Source: Pedococcus aerophilus
GTDB lineage: Bacteria; Actinomycetota; Actinomycetes; Actinomycetales; Dermatophilaceae
Direction: 5' to 3'
Assembly (NCBI RefSeq): GCF_039532215.1
Contig: NZ_BAAARN010000003.1
Coordinates: forward strand, 326,485-390,484
Length of the DNA stretch: 64,000 bases
Part shown: positions 28,386-38,293 of the stretch, piece by piece
Layout of the letters: each line of letters opens with the position of its first letter
Numbering within the stretch: the first letter of the stretch is position 1
Translations under genes and position numbers: made by a program
The notes under the pieces: generated by a model
What the model saw: only the letters and a program-made list of their open reading frames with translations
Told to the model about the DNA's origin: nothing
Database searches by the model: none

Positions 28386-29963
28386 TCAGACGCCGATCGA
28401 CTTCCACGGACCCCAGATCGCGAAGCTCATCCCCGCACTCGCCTGGATGTTGACGAACAACGTCTGACCGTCCGGGCTGAACGTCGACCCGGCGAACTCG
28501 TCGTCGTAGCGCGGCAACCCGGTGCGCGAGCTCTCGACCCGGTTGAGGGCGATGTCCCACAGCTGACCGCGCGGGCTGAGACCCCGGACGTAGTTGTCCT
28601 CGTCGTCGTCCTCGCAGACGACGAGCGTGCCGCGGTTGCTCACGGTGATGTTGTCCGGGAAGTCGAAGGTCGCCTTGCCCGGGGACTGGTAGACGAGCCG
28701 CAGCCGCTCGGACCTCGTGTCGTAGGCCCAGACCTGGCCGAAGCCCCTGCCGTACCCGTCGACGTTGTCCGGTCCGGTCATGGCCTCGCCGCCACCCTGG
28801 GTGGAGGTGAAGTAGATGACGCCGTCGTCGTAGACCTGGCCCTCGAGCCGGGAGAACCCGGCGGCGCCCTGCGCCCGTCCCTGGTCACCGACGTGGACGA
28901 TCGCCTGGTCGTTGGTCGTCGGCGCGACCTGTCCCGGCGTGTAGGGGAAGGTCGGGTCCGGGTCGTCGATGTCGACCCACTGGACCTTGTAGCTCGCCCC
29001 GCGGCGCTGCTCCGCCTCGAGGTGGGCGTTCGGCATTCCCTTCACCGCGAGCATCTGCAGCTGGCCGTCGTTGTCGAGGTGGCCGCTCTTCATGGGGTGC
29101 CGCTTGGGCTTGTAGCGGTAGTAGCCCGAGGGGAACGCGAAGTTGTCCTCGGTCAGGTAGAGGTAGCCGTCCTTCGGGTCGAAGGCCACTGCCTCGTGGG
29201 CGAAGCGGCCGGCCCGCGTGATCGGTCGGCCGGAGGCGCGACCGGTGGTCGGCACCTCGAAGACGTAGCCGTGCGGCTTGGTCAGCGGGATGTTCGACGC
29301 ACCGGTGAAGTCCGGGCCGACGTCGGGGCCGTTGACCGTCTCCTCGCAGGTGACCCAGGCGCCCCACGGCATCTGGCCGCCGCTGCAGTTCATCATCGTG
29401 CCGTTGAGGCCGGTCCAGCTCCGTCGGACCTCGCCCCGGGTGCTGACCTCGATGACGGTGCAGCCTCCCTTGGCCATCGGGTCGTAGGTGTGGTCGCCGA
29501 CCGGGCCGAAGGCCGGACCGGGGTTGTTCACCTCGTGGTTGCGGACCAGCACGACCGTGTCGTCGTCGTGGTCCTTGCCGCCGCCGCGCCGGTCACCGGA
29601 GTCGGGGTCGTCACGGTGTCCGTCCTTGCGACGACGGGGACGGAACGCCCCCATGCCGTCGTGCCGCCCCGGCAGGGCGGTGCCGTCGTCGAGGGTCACC
29701 GGTGACTCGGTGTCGTGGAAGGACCGGTAGGAGAAACCTTCCGGCAGGTGCAGCCGCACCTTCCCGTCGCGCAGGTCCGGCGTGGGGCGCAGGCCACGGA
29801 AGGCCGCACCGCCCCGCCCCGTCGATCCCGCGGCGCCGGGTGCGGCGCCGGGCGTCGCTCCGGCCGCCGGTCCGGCCACGAGCCCGCTGAACGGTCCGGC
29901 CAGGGCCAGGCCGCCGGCGGTGGCGGCGCCCCCCTTGAGAAATGTGCGTCGTTCGACTGCCAT
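28386..29963 (-). CDS. PhoX-like DUF839 protein, Tat-exported
   Basis: The 525-residue protein begins with a twin-arginine signal, ERRTFLKGG (Arg5, Arg6), and a long Ala/Gly/Pro stretch. The body matches the PhoX/DUF839 beta-propeller family: RNHEVNNPGPAFGP, GGCTVIEVSTRGEV, NCSGGQMPWGAWVTCEE, THE-like acidic loops and NITVSNRGTLVVCEDDDEDN. PhoX phosphatases hold calcium and iron and need Tat export, which fits. Whether this member is a phosphatase cannot be settled: the residues for the iron site are not all certain. AAGGGAG precedes the ATG at 29963. An Arg/Asp-rich insert near residue 110 is unusual. Confidence 0.9.
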   Translation of the reverse strand: MAVERRTFLKGGAATAGGLALAGPFSGLVAGPAAGATPGAAPGAAGSTGRGGAAFRGLRPTPDLRDGKVRLHLPEGFSYRSFHDTESPVTLDDGTALPGRHDGMGAFRPRRRKDGHRDDPDSGDRRGGGKDHDDDTVVLVRNHEVNNPGPAFGPVGDHTYDPMAKGGCTVIEVSTRGEVRRSWTGLNGTMMNCSGGQMPWGAWVTCEETVNGPDVGPDFTGASNIPLTKPHGYVFEVPTTGRASGRPITRAGRFAHEAVAFDPKDGYLYLTEDNFAFPSGYYRYKPKRHPMKSGHLDNDGQLQMLAVKGMPNAHLEAEQRRGASYKVQWVDIDDPDPTFPYTPGQVAPTTNDQAIVHVGDQGRAQGAAGFSRLEGQVYDDGVIYFTSTQGGGEAMTGPDNVDGYGRGFGQVWAYDTRSERLRLVYQSPGKATFDFPDNITVSNRGTLVVCEDDDEDNYVRGLSPRGQLWDIALNRVESSRTGLPRYDDEFAGSTFSPDGQTLFVNIQASAGMSFAIWGPWKSIGV

Positions 29964-30055
29964 GGTCTCTCCCTTCAAAGAGTCCGCGAGTCTGCGAATC
30001 TCGCCAACCTAACGGGCTGGTCGCAGCGCGGGAACCCCCTCGGGAGAGCGCCGCC

Positions 30056-30280
30056 TCAGCTGTGACCAGCCGCGTCGTGGTCACCGGACGCCGGTGCCGA
30101 CGCCCCGACGAAACCGCGACCGAACGCCCACCAGAACCCGGTCACGACCGCCGGGATCGCGATCGTCCACGAGGGGATGTCGGTGTTGCCGGCCGTGATC
30201 GCCCACACCACGAGGACGAGGGTGAGCACCCACGCGATGTTGAGGTAGGTCTGCTGCGGGCTGCGTGTCGAGTTCGCCAT
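30056..30280 (-). CDS. Small two-helix membrane protein
   Basis: The 74-residue protein has two predicted membrane segments (TYLNIAWVLTLVLVVWAITA near residues 11-30, and SWTIAIPAVVTGFWWAFGRG near 37-56). A short His/Asp-containing tail follows. I do not recognise a named family. GGGGGC lies directly before the ATG. The gene is isolated, with PhoX-like to its left and mobA divergent to its right. Confidence 0.72.
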   Translation of the reverse strand: MANSTRSPQQTYLNIAWVLTLVLVVWAITAGNTDIPSWTIAIPAVVTGFWWAFGRGFVGASAPASGDHDAAGHS

Positions 30281-30388
30281 GCCCCCAGTCAACCCGGCGC
30301 GGCATCCCGTCCACCTCCACCACCCGGTTGACCCGGACGGAAGGCACCAGCGCCTGCACGAGAGGTCCGCGCCGACCACAATGACGGG

Positions 30389-30982
30389 GTGACCCAGTCC
30401 CCCGAACGACCCCTCGACCCCACGGCCGTCGTCCTGTGCGGCGGTGCCGGAGCCCGGTTCGGTGGCGACAAGACGCAGGCGCCGCTCGGCGACGGCACCG
30501 TCCTGGACCACCTCCTCGACGGACTCCCCGATGGCTGGACGATCATCTGCGTCGGGGCCCCGCGCCCCACCCACCGCACCGTCGCGTGGTGCCGCGAGGT
30601 CCCGCCCGGCGGGGGTCCCGTCGCGGGACTCGCCGCTGCCCTCCCCCACGTGCGGACCGACCTCGTCGTCGTCCTGGGCGGTGACATGCCGTATGCCGCC
30701 GCGCCCGCTCCCGGCCTCGCCGCCACCCTCGAGGCCGAGCCGGAGCTCGACGCGGTGGTCGGCCGTGACGGTGACGGTCGCCTGCAACCGCTGCTCGCGG
30801 CATACCGGACCGGGGCGTTGCGTGCCGCCCTCCCGGACCCGCCCGCGGGCACACCGCTGATGCGCCTGCTGGACGCGCTCCGTTCGGTCGTCGTGCCGCT
30901 GGACGACCCGAGCACCCTGGACGTCGACACCCCGGACGACCTGGCCCGGGCGGCCGCTGCCGGTGGCGGCGGTCCCGCCTAG
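30389..30982 (+). CDS. mobA: Molybdenum cofactor guanylyltransferase-like NTP transferase
   Basis: The 197-residue protein is a MobA-type nucleotidyltransferase. The GTP-binding start VVLCGGAGARFGGDKTQAPL (with the catalytic Lys region), then GGGPVAGLAAALPHV, and VVVLGGDMPYAAA with the metal-binding Asp are seen. It would attach GMP to molybdopterin to form the MGD cofactor. No other molybdenum cofactor gene is present. The CACAAT hexamer 6 bases before the GTG fits a leaderless message. Other small NTP-transferase roles cannot be excluded. Confidence 0.85.
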   Translation: MTQSPERPLDPTAVVLCGGAGARFGGDKTQAPLGDGTVLDHLLDGLPDGWTIICVGAPRPTHRTVAWCREVPPGGGPVAGLAAALPHVRTDLVVVLGGDMPYAAAPAPGLAATLEAEPELDAVVGRDGDGRLQPLLAAYRTGALRAALPDPPAGTPLMRLLDALRSVVVPLDDPSTLDVDTPDDLARAAAAGGGGPA

Positions 30983-30991
30983 GCTCGGACC

Positions 30992-31969
30992 ATGAAGGCC
31001 ATCACCCTCCCCACGCCCGGCGACGCCGACGCCCTCGTCCTCGCCGAGGTCCCCGACCCCGAGCCCGCCGCGGGCGAGGTGCGCGTCAAGGTCGCCGCCG
31101 CCGGTGTGAACCGCGCCGACGTCATGCAGCGGATGGGGCACTACGACCCGCCGCCCGGCGCCTCGGCGTACCCCGGCCTGGAGGTGAGCGGCACGATCGA
31201 CGCCGTCGGCGAGGGTGTGGACGGCTGGTCGGTGGGCGACCAGGTGTGCGCGCTGCTGTCCGGCGGCGGCTACGCCGAGCTGGTCTGCGTGCCCGCCGGC
31301 CAGCTGCTGCCCGTCCCGTCCGGCATCTCGCTGGCGGACGCCGCCGCGCTGCCCGAGGTGGTCAACACGGTGTGGAGCAACGTCTTCATGACCGCCAACC
31401 TCCTGCCGGGCCAGACCCTGCTCGTCCACGGCGGCTCGTCCGGCATCGGGACCATGGCCATCCAGCTCGCCCGCGAGGTCGGGGCCCGCGTCATCGTGAC
31501 GGCCGGGTCCGCCGCCAAGCTCGAGGCGTGCCGCGAGCTCGGCGCCGAGGTGCTCGTCAACTACCGCGAGCAGGACTTCGTCGAGGAGGTGAAGGCTGCC
31601 ACCGGTGGTGCTGGCGCCGACGTCATCCTCGACAACATGGGCGCGAAGTACCTCGCCCGCAACGTCGAGGCCCTCGCCACCAACGGTCGCCTCGTCGTCA
31701 TCGGGCTCCAGGGCGGCACCAAGGCCGAGCTCGACCTCGGGCTGATGCTGCGCAAGCGCGCCGCCGTCATCGCCACGTCGCTGCGCGCCCGCCCCGCCGA
31801 CGAGAAGGCCACCATCGTCGCCGCGGTCCGCGAGCACGTCTGGCCGCTGGTCGAGGCAGGCCGGGTCCGCCCCGTCATCCACTCCCGCCACGCGCTCGCC
31901 GACGCCCCCGCGGCGCACCGCGAGCTCGAGGAGTCCGGCCACATCGGGAAGATCCTGCTCACCCCCTGA
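30992..31969 (+). CDS. NAD(P)H-quinone oxidoreductase (PIG3-type, MDR family)
   Basis: The 325-residue zinc-free medium-chain reductase reduces quinones or unsaturated carbonyls with NADPH. It has GVNRADVMQRMGHYDPPPGA near residue 40, the PEVVNTVWSNVF helix typical of the PIG3 branch, and the nucleotide site LVHGGSSGIGTMAIQLAR. TAGGCT lies 6 bases before the ATG, so the mRNA is probably leaderless. The hexamer overlaps the mobA stop, so the genes need not share a transcript. Confidence 0.93.
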   Translation: MKAITLPTPGDADALVLAEVPDPEPAAGEVRVKVAAAGVNRADVMQRMGHYDPPPGASAYPGLEVSGTIDAVGEGVDGWSVGDQVCALLSGGGYAELVCVPAGQLLPVPSGISLADAAALPEVVNTVWSNVFMTANLLPGQTLLVHGGSSGIGTMAIQLAREVGARVIVTAGSAAKLEACRELGAEVLVNYREQDFVEEVKAATGGAGADVILDNMGAKYLARNVEALATNGRLVVIGLQGGTKAELDLGLMLRKRAAVIATSLRARPADEKATIVAAVREHVWPLVEAGRVRPVIHSRHALADAPAAHRELEESGHIGKILLTP

Positions 31970-32001
31970 CAGCCCAGCCCGCCACCTGCCACGCTGCGGG
32001 G

Positions 32002-32364
32002 GTGAGCACCGTCGCCGTCGTCCTCGTCGCCCTCGTGGCGACTGTCCACGTCTACATCGTCGTCCTCGAGATGGCGTTGTGGACGACCCCCCGAGGGCGT
32101 GCCGCGTTCGGGCTGACGCAGGAGTTCGCCGAGTCGACCAGGGCGCTGGCCGCGAACCAGGGGCTCTACAACGGGTTCCTGGCTGCCGGCCTGCTCTGGG
32201 GACTCGTCGGTCCGGCCGAGCACCGGTTCGCGTTCCGGGTGTTCTTCCTCGTCTGCGTCGTCGTCGCAGGGCTCTACGGCGCGGCCACCGCGAGCCGCCG
32301 GATCCTGCTCGTCCAGGCCCTGCCGGGTGCCGTCGCGCTGGTCGCGGTGCTGCTCGCGCGATGA
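32002..32364 (+). CDS. DUF1304 membrane protein
   Basis: The 120-residue protein has four predicted membrane segments and family DUF1304 features: VHVYIVVLEMALWTTPRGRA near the N-terminus, NQGLYNGFLAAGLLWGL and a GLYGAATASRRIL loop. The function of the family is unknown. CACGCT lies exactly 6 bases before the GTG at 32002, consistent with a leaderless transcript. Confidence 0.88.
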   Translation: MSTVAVVLVALVATVHVYIVVLEMALWTTPRGRAAFGLTQEFAESTRALAANQGLYNGFLAAGLLWGLVGPAEHRFAFRVFFLVCVVVAGLYGAATASRRILLVQALPGAVALVAVLLAR

Positions 32365-32391
32365 CGTCCCGGGACTGCGCCGCCCGCCGGT

Positions 32392-32546
32392 AGACTGGGC
32401 CCGTCCGGTTCGACCGACTCCAGCCCTGTGCTGTCGTCGTCGCCCGGAATGTTCAGGGTTCCTGTGCGCCTCGGAGGTGGGTTCGGCGCACGCCTGCTGT
32501 CGTCGTGCCCCGGCACCGGCGGCCCGAGAACCTGGACGAGGACCCC
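32392..32546 (+). promoter_or_regulatory. Candidate promoter and long leader of the MFS gene
   Basis: TAGACT at 32392 could be a -10 element, which would give the MFS mRNA a leader of about 150 bases. The leader contains two near-identical blocks, GCTGTCGTCGT followed by C/G-rich sequence, at 32429 and 32500. It also has GTGCGCC paired with GGCGCAC across 14 bases. No known riboswitch pattern was recognised. Confidence 0.35.
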
Positions 32547-33824
32547 GTGTCACCCATCGCCTCCTACCGCCACCTCCTGCGGCTCGCCGGACCCTTCTAC
32601 GTCGTCATCGCCTTCATCGGACGACTGCCCCTGGCCATGAGCCAGATGGGCGCCCTCCTGCTCGTGTCCGGCACGACCGGTTCGTATGCAGCCGGCGGCC
32701 TGGCGGCCGGCGCCCTCGCGGTCGCGAACGCCGTGTGCTCCCCCGTCGCCGCCGTCCTGTCCGACCGGGTCGGCCAGCGCCCGGTCGTGCTGGTGCAGTC
32801 GCTGCTCGGTGGACTGGGGCTGCTCACCCTCGTCCTGCTGGCGAACCGCGACTCCTCTGGAGCCGTCCTCGCCGCCACCGCCGGCGCGACAGGCGCCTTC
32901 CTGCCGCAGATCGGGCCGCTGGCCCGGGTGCGCTGGCGCCCGATCACGCGCCACAGCGGGTCCCGCCAACCTCGGCTGGTCGAGGCCGCGTTCTCCTACG
33001 AGGGCGCCGCCGACGAGGCCACCTTCGTCCTCGGACCGGCGCTGCTCGGCCTGCTCCTGCTCGTCGCCGACCCGGGTGCCGGGCTCGTCGTCGCGTCCGC
33101 GCTGCTCGTCGTGTTCGGGTGCGCGTTCGCCCTGCACCCGACCGCCGAGCTGGCCCGGGCACCGCGCCGCACCGACCAGCAGCGGGTCCGCGTCCTGTCG
33201 GCGACGCTGGTGCTGCTGATGGTGGCGCAGGGTCTCATCGGCGCGTTCTTCGGCTCTGTGCAGACCGGCACGAGCGTCCTCGCGACGTCGGTCGGCCAGG
33301 CCGGGATCGCCGGGCTGGTCCACGCGGTCCTCGGCGTCGGCAGCGTCGCCGCCGGCCTGGCCATCGCCGGGCTGCCCGAGCGGTTCACCTTCCCGCGCCG
33401 CATGCTGGCCGCCGCGGCAGGCCTCTTCGTCCTGTCGCTGCCGTTGCTGCTCGTCGACTCGCTGCCCGCACTGGTCCTCGTCGTCCTCGTCCTGGGCTTC
33501 GTCGTGGCTCCCTACATGATCAGCAACTTCACCATGGGTGAGCGCAGCGCCCCGGCCGCCAAGGTCGGCACGGCGATGACCCTGCTGGCTGCCGCGACCG
33601 GCCTCGGGTACGCCGTCGGCTCGGCGGTGGCCGGGCGCCTCGCCGACGACCACGGCCACACCGCCGCCTTCGCCGTGACGGTGTCCGCCGCTGCCGCAGC
33701 CCTCCTCCTCTCGGTCGCCAGCCAGCGGTTGCTCCGTCGACCGCAGCCCGCAGGGGCGGTGGACGCGCCCGTGCAGCCCTCTGCCGAGGTCACCGGCGCC
33801 ACGGCCGGCACCATCCACGCCTGA
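32547..33824 (+). CDS. MFS transporter (exporter-like)
   Basis: The 425-residue protein has 12 predicted membrane segments. The loop between segments 2 and 3 has the MFS motif in the form LSDRVGQRPVVL. The sequence begins VSPIASYRHLLRLAGPFYVV and resembles small-molecule efflux carriers of actinobacteria. GTG at 32547 has GAGG at optimal distance; an ATG at 32505 would add 14 hydrophilic residues and is less likely. The PadR-controlled ABC operon follows on the same strand but with its own promoter. Confidence 0.88.
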   Translation: MSPIASYRHLLRLAGPFYVVIAFIGRLPLAMSQMGALLLVSGTTGSYAAGGLAAGALAVANAVCSPVAAVLSDRVGQRPVVLVQSLLGGLGLLTLVLLANRDSSGAVLAATAGATGAFLPQIGPLARVRWRPITRHSGSRQPRLVEAAFSYEGAADEATFVLGPALLGLLLLVADPGAGLVVASALLVVFGCAFALHPTAELARAPRRTDQQRVRVLSATLVLLMVAQGLIGAFFGSVQTGTSVLATSVGQAGIAGLVHAVLGVGSVAAGLAIAGLPERFTFPRRMLAAAAGLFVLSLPLLLVDSLPALVLVVLVLGFVVAPYMISNFTMGERSAPAAKVGTAMTLLAAATGLGYAVGSAVAGRLADDHGHTAAFAVTVSAAAAALLLSVASQRLLRRPQPAGAVDAPVQPSAEVTGATAGTIHA

Positions 33825-33843
33825 TGCTTGACGCCACCGGCTG

Positions 33844-33885
33844 ATACTCGGTATACCTATCCTCACCAGTGGCAATACTGGGTAT
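33844..33885. promoter_or_regulatory. Two tandem ATAC-N3-GTAT operators before padR
   Basis: Two short palindromes, ATACTCGGTAT (33844-33854) and ATACTGGGTAT (33875-33885), lie 31 bases apart, about three helical turns, so they face the same side of the helix. They are in the only AT-rich part of the intergenic region and precede padR by about 55 bases. PadR regulators bind short ATAC/GTAT-type palindromes over their own promoters. Autoregulation is therefore likely, although binding is inferred. Confidence 0.7.
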
Positions 33886-33938
33886 GTAGGGGACAAGGAC
33901 CGGGGCGACCCGGACGGGGATCACGGGGAGGGGCGCCG

Positions 33939-34598
33939 ATGTCGGTCCGCCAGGGGCTGCTGGCCCTGCTCGCACAGGAGCCGATGTACGGCGCCCAGCT
34001 CCGCACGGAGTTCGAGGCCAGGACCGGGGGGACCTGGCCGCTCAACGTCGGGCAGGTCTACACGACCCTGGCCCGGCTCGAGCGTGACGGCCTCGTCGAG
34101 GCGGCCGGCGCCGACGACGAGGGACGGATCAACTACCGCCTGACTCGGACCGGCCGCGCCGAGGTCGCCCAGTGGTGGATCTCGCCCGTCGACCGGGAGA
34201 CCACCCCCCGCGACGAGCTCGTCATCAAGCTGGCGCTCGCGGTCACCGTCGACGGGGTGGACGTCCACCGCGTCGTCCAGACCCAGCGCACCGCGACGCT
34301 GCGCCACCTGCAGGACCTCACCCGCCTCAAGCAGCGGGCCACCACCAGCCTCGAGTCCGACGAGGCGAGCGGCAGCGTCGACCTCGCCTGGCTCCTCGTC
34401 CTCGAGAACCTCATCTACGCGGGCGAGGCCGAGGTCCGCTGGCTCGACCACGTCGAGGCACGCCTCATCCGCGAGGCGAGCCGGCCGCGCAGGCAGCCGC
34501 GCGCCATACCCACGACCGACAGTGAGGGGTCCGGCGCCGCCGGGACGCCCTCGGACCGGCACGACACCATCTCCACCACGCTCAGGGGGGCACCGTGA
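33939..34598 (+). CDS. PadR family transcriptional regulator
   Basis: The 219-residue protein has the PadR winged helix: LLALLAQEPMYGAQLRTEFE, WPLNVGQVYTTLARLERDGL and INYRLTRTGRAEVAQWW. The C-terminal Vir-like half (about residues 90-180) mediates dimerisation. A disordered Arg/Pro/Ser tail of about 40 residues follows. GGGGAGGG precedes the ATG at 33939. Its stop overlaps the ABC ATPase start (GTGA), so it is the first gene of the exporter operon and probably its repressor. Confidence 0.93.
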   Translation: MSVRQGLLALLAQEPMYGAQLRTEFEARTGGTWPLNVGQVYTTLARLERDGLVEAAGADDEGRINYRLTRTGRAEVAQWWISPVDRETTPRDELVIKLALAVTVDGVDVHRVVQTQRTATLRHLQDLTRLKQRATTSLESDEASGSVDLAWLLVLENLIYAGEAEVRWLDHVEARLIREASRPRRQPRAIPTTDSEGSGAAGTPSDRHDTISTTLRGAP

Positions 34599-35335
34599 AC
34601 ACCATCGACCGAAGCACCGACCCGATCCTTCGTCTGGACAACGTCACCCGCGTCCACGGCACCGACGCCGCGGCCGTTCGGGCCCTGGCCGGGGTGAGCC
34701 TCGACGTCCACGCCGGCGAGCTCGTCGCCGTCATGGGACCCAGCGGCTCGGGCAAGTCGACGCTGCTCAACCTCGCGGGCGGTCTCGACGCCGCGACGAG
34801 CGGGCAGGTGCTCATCGAGGGCCACAGCGTCGGCACCCTCAAGGGCGACGCGCTCGCCAAGCTGCGTCGACGGCGCGTCGGGTTCGTCTTCCAGGACTTC
34901 AACCTCATCCCGTCACTGACCGCGATCGAGAACGTCGCACTGCCGCTGGAGCTCGACGGCCTCCGCGTCGGCAAGGCGCGTCGGCTCGCCAAGCACGCCC
35001 TCGAGCTGGTCGGCGTCGCCGAGCTGGCCGACCGCTACCCCGACAAGATGTCCGGCGGCCAGCAGCAGCGCGTGGCCATCTCGCGAGCGCTGGTCGGCGA
35101 CCGTCGTCTCGTCCTCGCCGACGAGCCCACCGGCGCCCTCGACTCCCACACCGGCGAGGGGGTGCTGCGCGTCCTGCGCGAGCGCTGCGACGCCGGCGCC
35201 GCCGGGCTGCTGGTGACCCACGAGGCGCGGCACGCCGCCTGGGCCGACCGGGTGGTGTTCCTGCGCGACGGGGTCGTGGTGGACAGCACCGGCTCGGCGC
35301 AGACGGCCGAGGCCCTGCTCGACCCCGCGGTCTGA
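34595..35335 (+). CDS. ABC transporter ATP-binding protein (MacB/LolD type)
   Basis: The 246-residue ATPase has Walker [10 protein letters not shown] (from residue 48), the Q-loop [18 protein letters not shown] typical of MacB/LolD proteins, the signature [16 protein letters not shown], Walker [13 protein letters not shown] and the switch His in [14 protein letters not shown]. It pairs with the large permease that begins 10 bases after its stop. The system is probably an exporter or membrane-stress transporter. Confidence 0.95.
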   Translation: MNTIDRSTDPILRLDNVTRVHGTDAAAVRALAGVSLDVHAGELVAVMGPSGSGKSTLLNLAGGLDAATSGQVLIEGHSVGTLKGDALAKLRRRRVGFVFQDFNLIPSLTAIENVALPLELDGLRVGKARRLAKHALELVGVAELADRYPDKMSGGQQQRVAISRALVGDRRLVLADEPTGALDSHTGEGVLRVLRERCDAGAAGLLVTHEARHAAWADRVVFLRDGVVVDSTGSAQTAEALLDPAV

Positions 35336-35344
35336 GGCCCGGCG

Positions 35345-38197
35345 ATGACCACCCTCACCGAACCCACCACGCAGACGCCCGCCCCCTCACCGCACCACGA
35401 GCCGGAGCCGTCCGGCTCACGCCTCTCCCGCTGGAAGGCCTCGTGGCGCGTCGCCCTGCGCATGGCGCGTCGCGATGCCCGCCGCTACAAGGGACGCAGC
35501 ATCCTCGTCCTCGTCATGGTGGCCCTGCCGGTCGGCGTCCTCGTGGGGACGCTCGTCTTCGCGACCTCGTCGTCGGTCACGAGCATCGAGCGTCTCCCGA
35601 CCGCGCTCGGGAGCGCCCAGGCCATGATCCAGGGGCCCAATGACCGCGTCGTGCTGCAGACCGCAGACCCCGACGAGGGCTGGGCCTCGGACTCCGCCAG
35701 CGAACCGCCCGCCTCGACCCCCATCCCCGGGTACGACCTCGACGTGAGCCCCGGCGCGCCGTCCAACGTCGCGGCGCTGCAGAAGATCACGGGGGGTCGG
35801 GTGGTCCCCGTCGGCGACACGACCGTGCGCCGGGTCATCGACGACCGGCGCTCCCGAGGCATGCAGGTCGCAGTCGTGGATGCTGCGTCGGTCGACCTCG
35901 GGTCCAAGGCCCGTCTGGTCTCCGGCCGCTGGGCCACCACCGCGGGAGAGGTCGTCGCGACGCCGTACGGCCTCGACCGCGGCATGCCCCGCAGCGGTCC
36001 GGTGGAGCTGCGCTCGTCCGGGAAGACGATCACGGCCACGGTCGTCGGGGTCGCCAACTACTTCAACAGCTGGGGCGGTCAGCCCGACGCGGTCGCGGCC
36101 CGCCCGCTCGACCAGGACGCCCTGCTCGACTGGCGGTACCTCCTGGTGCGTGACACGGGCGTGCCGTACTCCGAGGTGAAGGAGCTCAACGCGTACGGCC
36201 TCCAGGTGACCAGCGCCGAGGCCCTGCGCAACCCTCCGAGCTCGGCCGAGCTCCCGCCGCTGATGCAGCGGATGGAGAGCTACGCCAACCGGGACGTGCA
36301 GACGATGGTGGTCGTCGGCGGGGTCATGCTCCTCGTCGTGACCACACTCCTCGTCGCGCCTGCCTTCGCGGTGAGCGCGTCACGTCAGCGCCGGACCCTG
36401 GCCCTCGCCGCGAGCAACGGCGCCGAGACCCGGCAGCTGCGCCGCAAGGTGCTCGCCCAGGCACTCCTGCTGGGTGCCCTCTCGGCCACCGTCGCCGCGG
36501 GACTGGCCGTCCTCGCCGTCCGCGTGGTCATGTGGGTGGTGGTGGCGCGGCGACCCTGGACGACGTTCCGGTTCTTCGAGGTGCCGTGGTGGGCGGTCGT
36601 CGCGGTCATCGTCATGGCCGTCGTCAGTGCACTGGTGGCCGCGCTCATCCCCGCCCTGCGTCTTCGTCGCCTGGACATCGTGGGCGTGATGAAGGGCCAG
36701 AACGTGTCGCCCCGGCTCAACCGCGTCGTGCCCGTCATCGGCGTGCTGTTCGCCGTCGCCGGGGGCGTCGGGCTCGTGGCAGCCGTGGCCGCGAAGCAGA
36801 GCGACTACACGGTCGCGGGTCTGGCCATCGTGCTCACCGTCGGCGCCCTCATGCTCGTGCCGCTCGTCCTCGTGGCAGCGGGGCACCTCGCCGCCCGGCT
36901 GCCGGTCGCCGCCCGCATGGCGACCCGCGACGCCGCACGGCACCGCGCCCGCTCAGTGCCGACCGTGGCCGCCATCATGGCCGGGGCCATCGCCCTGACG
37001 GCGTTCAGCATCGGCTTGGCCAGCGACACCGAGCAGTCGCTGCGCGAGTACGTCCCGCAGCAGCGTGCGGGCGAGGGCTCGATCTACGTCGTCAGCGACA
37101 TGGCAGCGGTCGGCACCGGGAAGGTGGACCCCGCCCTGGAGGCTGCAGAGGACCTCGTCCGTGGACTCACGCCAGACCTCGTGACCACGCGGATCGCGAC
37201 CGTCACCACCCCGTACGACCCGGCCAAGCCCGACGCCCCGAGCTGGTTCATGGCCGTGGTGAAGCCCGGGTGCACGGTCCAGCGCGCCATCTTCGACGTC
37301 GAGGCCGGCCCGACCAACGGACCGCCTCCTTGCCAGTCGATCAGCACGCAGACCGGCCTCTCCCTCGCGGTGCTCCCGGCCGCGGACATCTCCAGGCTCG
37401 CCGACCTCTCGCCGGCCGCCTCCGCCGTCATCGCCGGTGGCGGCGTCATGGTCGCGGACCCCCGGCTCCTGGACGCCGGCACCGTGACGGTGGCGAGCGG
37501 CCCGCTGTCCGTGGACCCGAACACCGGAGCCGCCTCGCCGCTCGGGACGGCGCGCACCGACCGTGTCCCCGCCACCGTCGGCAGTCTTCCGCTGACGCCC
37601 GGGCAGTACGGCGGCGCCATCACCCCGCAGACTGCGCAGCGGCTGGGGCTGGTCGTCGGCAACGAGAGCCTCCTGCTGCGCAACCCCGACGGGCCCATCA
37701 GCAAGGCCGACGAGCAGGCCCTGTCCGAGCAGCTCGGCGAGGAGGGCGGCGTCTACGTCGAGCGAGGCTTCGTCCGCGACGACATCGTCGTCATGCGCAT
37801 CCTGTTCGCGGCGTTCAGCCTCCTCCTGCTGATCGTCACCCTCATCTCGACCGCGCTGGCGCTGGCCGAGCAGCAGGGCGACATGGGCACCCTCGCTGCG
37901 GTCGGCGCCACGAAGGGCACCCGGCGCAAGCTCGCGGCGGCCCAGGCGGCGACCGTGGCGTTCATCGGCGCCCTTGTCGGCATCGCCGTCGGGCTCGCGC
38001 CGGGGATCGCGGTGACGTATCCCCTGACCGGGTCCTCCTACGACCCGGTGAACGGACAGCAGCTCCCGTCGGACCCGATCACCATCATCCCGTGGCTGCC
38101 CCTTGCCCTGGTGCTCGTCGGCGTACCGCTCGTGGCCGGCCTCCTGTCCGCGGCAGGCATCCGCCGGGCGCCGGTGATGAGTCGTCGGGCCGACTGA
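35345..38197 (+). CDS. Large FtsX-like ABC permease
   Basis: The 950-residue protein has the layout of a duplicated FtsX/MacB permease. One membrane helix lies near residues 55-80 ([20 protein letters not shown]), then a large external domain (about 80-320), three helices around 320-450, a fourth and fifth near 460-520, a helix near 550, a second external domain, and final helices near 820-940. Such proteins export lipids, peptides or antibiotics, or act in resistance to cell-wall antibiotics, often under PadR. The cargo is unknown. Confidence 0.92.
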   Translation: MTTLTEPTTQTPAPSPHHEPEPSGSRLSRWKASWRVALRMARRDARRYKGRSILVLVMVALPVGVLVGTLVFATSSSVTSIERLPTALGSAQAMIQGPNDRVVLQTADPDEGWASDSASEPPASTPIPGYDLDVSPGAPSNVAALQKITGGRVVPVGDTTVRRVIDDRRSRGMQVAVVDAASVDLGSKARLVSGRWATTAGEVVATPYGLDRGMPRSGPVELRSSGKTITATVVGVANYFNSWGGQPDAVAARPLDQDALLDWRYLLVRDTGVPYSEVKELNAYGLQVTSAEALRNPPSSAELPPLMQRMESYANRDVQTMVVVGGVMLLVVTTLLVAPAFAVSASRQRRTLALAASNGAETRQLRRKVLAQALLLGALSATVAAGLAVLAVRVVMWVVVARRPWTTFRFFEVPWWAVVAVIVMAVVSALVAALIPALRLRRLDIVGVMKGQNVSPRLNRVVPVIGVLFAVAGGVGLVAAVAAKQSDYTVAGLAIVLTVGALMLVPLVLVAAGHLAARLPVAARMATRDAARHRARSVPTVAAIMAGAIALTAFSIGLASDTEQSLREYVPQQRAGEGSIYVVSDMAAVGTGKVDPALEAAEDLVRGLTPDLVTTRIATVTTPYDPAKPDAPSWFMAVVKPGCTVQRAIFDVEAGPTNGPPPCQSISTQTGLSLAVLPAADISRLADLSPAASAVIAGGGVMVADPRLLDAGTVTVASGPLSVDPNTGAASPLGTARTDRVPATVGSLPLTPGQYGGAITPQTAQRLGLVVGNESLLLRNPDGPISKADEQALSEQLGEEGGVYVERGFVRDDIVVMRILFAAFSLLLLIVTLISTALALAEQQGDMGTLAAVGATKGTRRKLAAAQAATVAFIGALVGIAVGLAPGIAVTYPLTGSSYDPVNGQQLPSDPITIIPWLPLALVLVGVPLVAGLLSAAGIRRAPVMSRRAD

Positions 38198-38201
38198 GAC
38201 C

Positions 38202-38250
38202 GGTCCACCGTGGGTGTCCGGTCGGGGGACGCCCGCACCCACGGTGGACC
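38202..38250 (+). terminator. Terminator hairpin after the PadR-ABC operon
   Basis: GGTCCACCGTGGGTG and CACCCACGGTGGACC form a perfect 15-bp stem with a 19-base loop. It begins 4 bases after the permease stop. Confidence 0.85.
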
Positions 38251-38293
38251 ACCAGCCGGGCCAGCCCCACGGCGCTGGGGCAGGATGGGAGCC

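Noticed and set aside
32428-32640. An upstream frame (MLSSSPGMF) as an antibiotic-sensing leader peptide
   Set aside because: It overlaps the MFS coding start out of frame, has no Shine-Dalgarno, and no stall-type motif was recognised.
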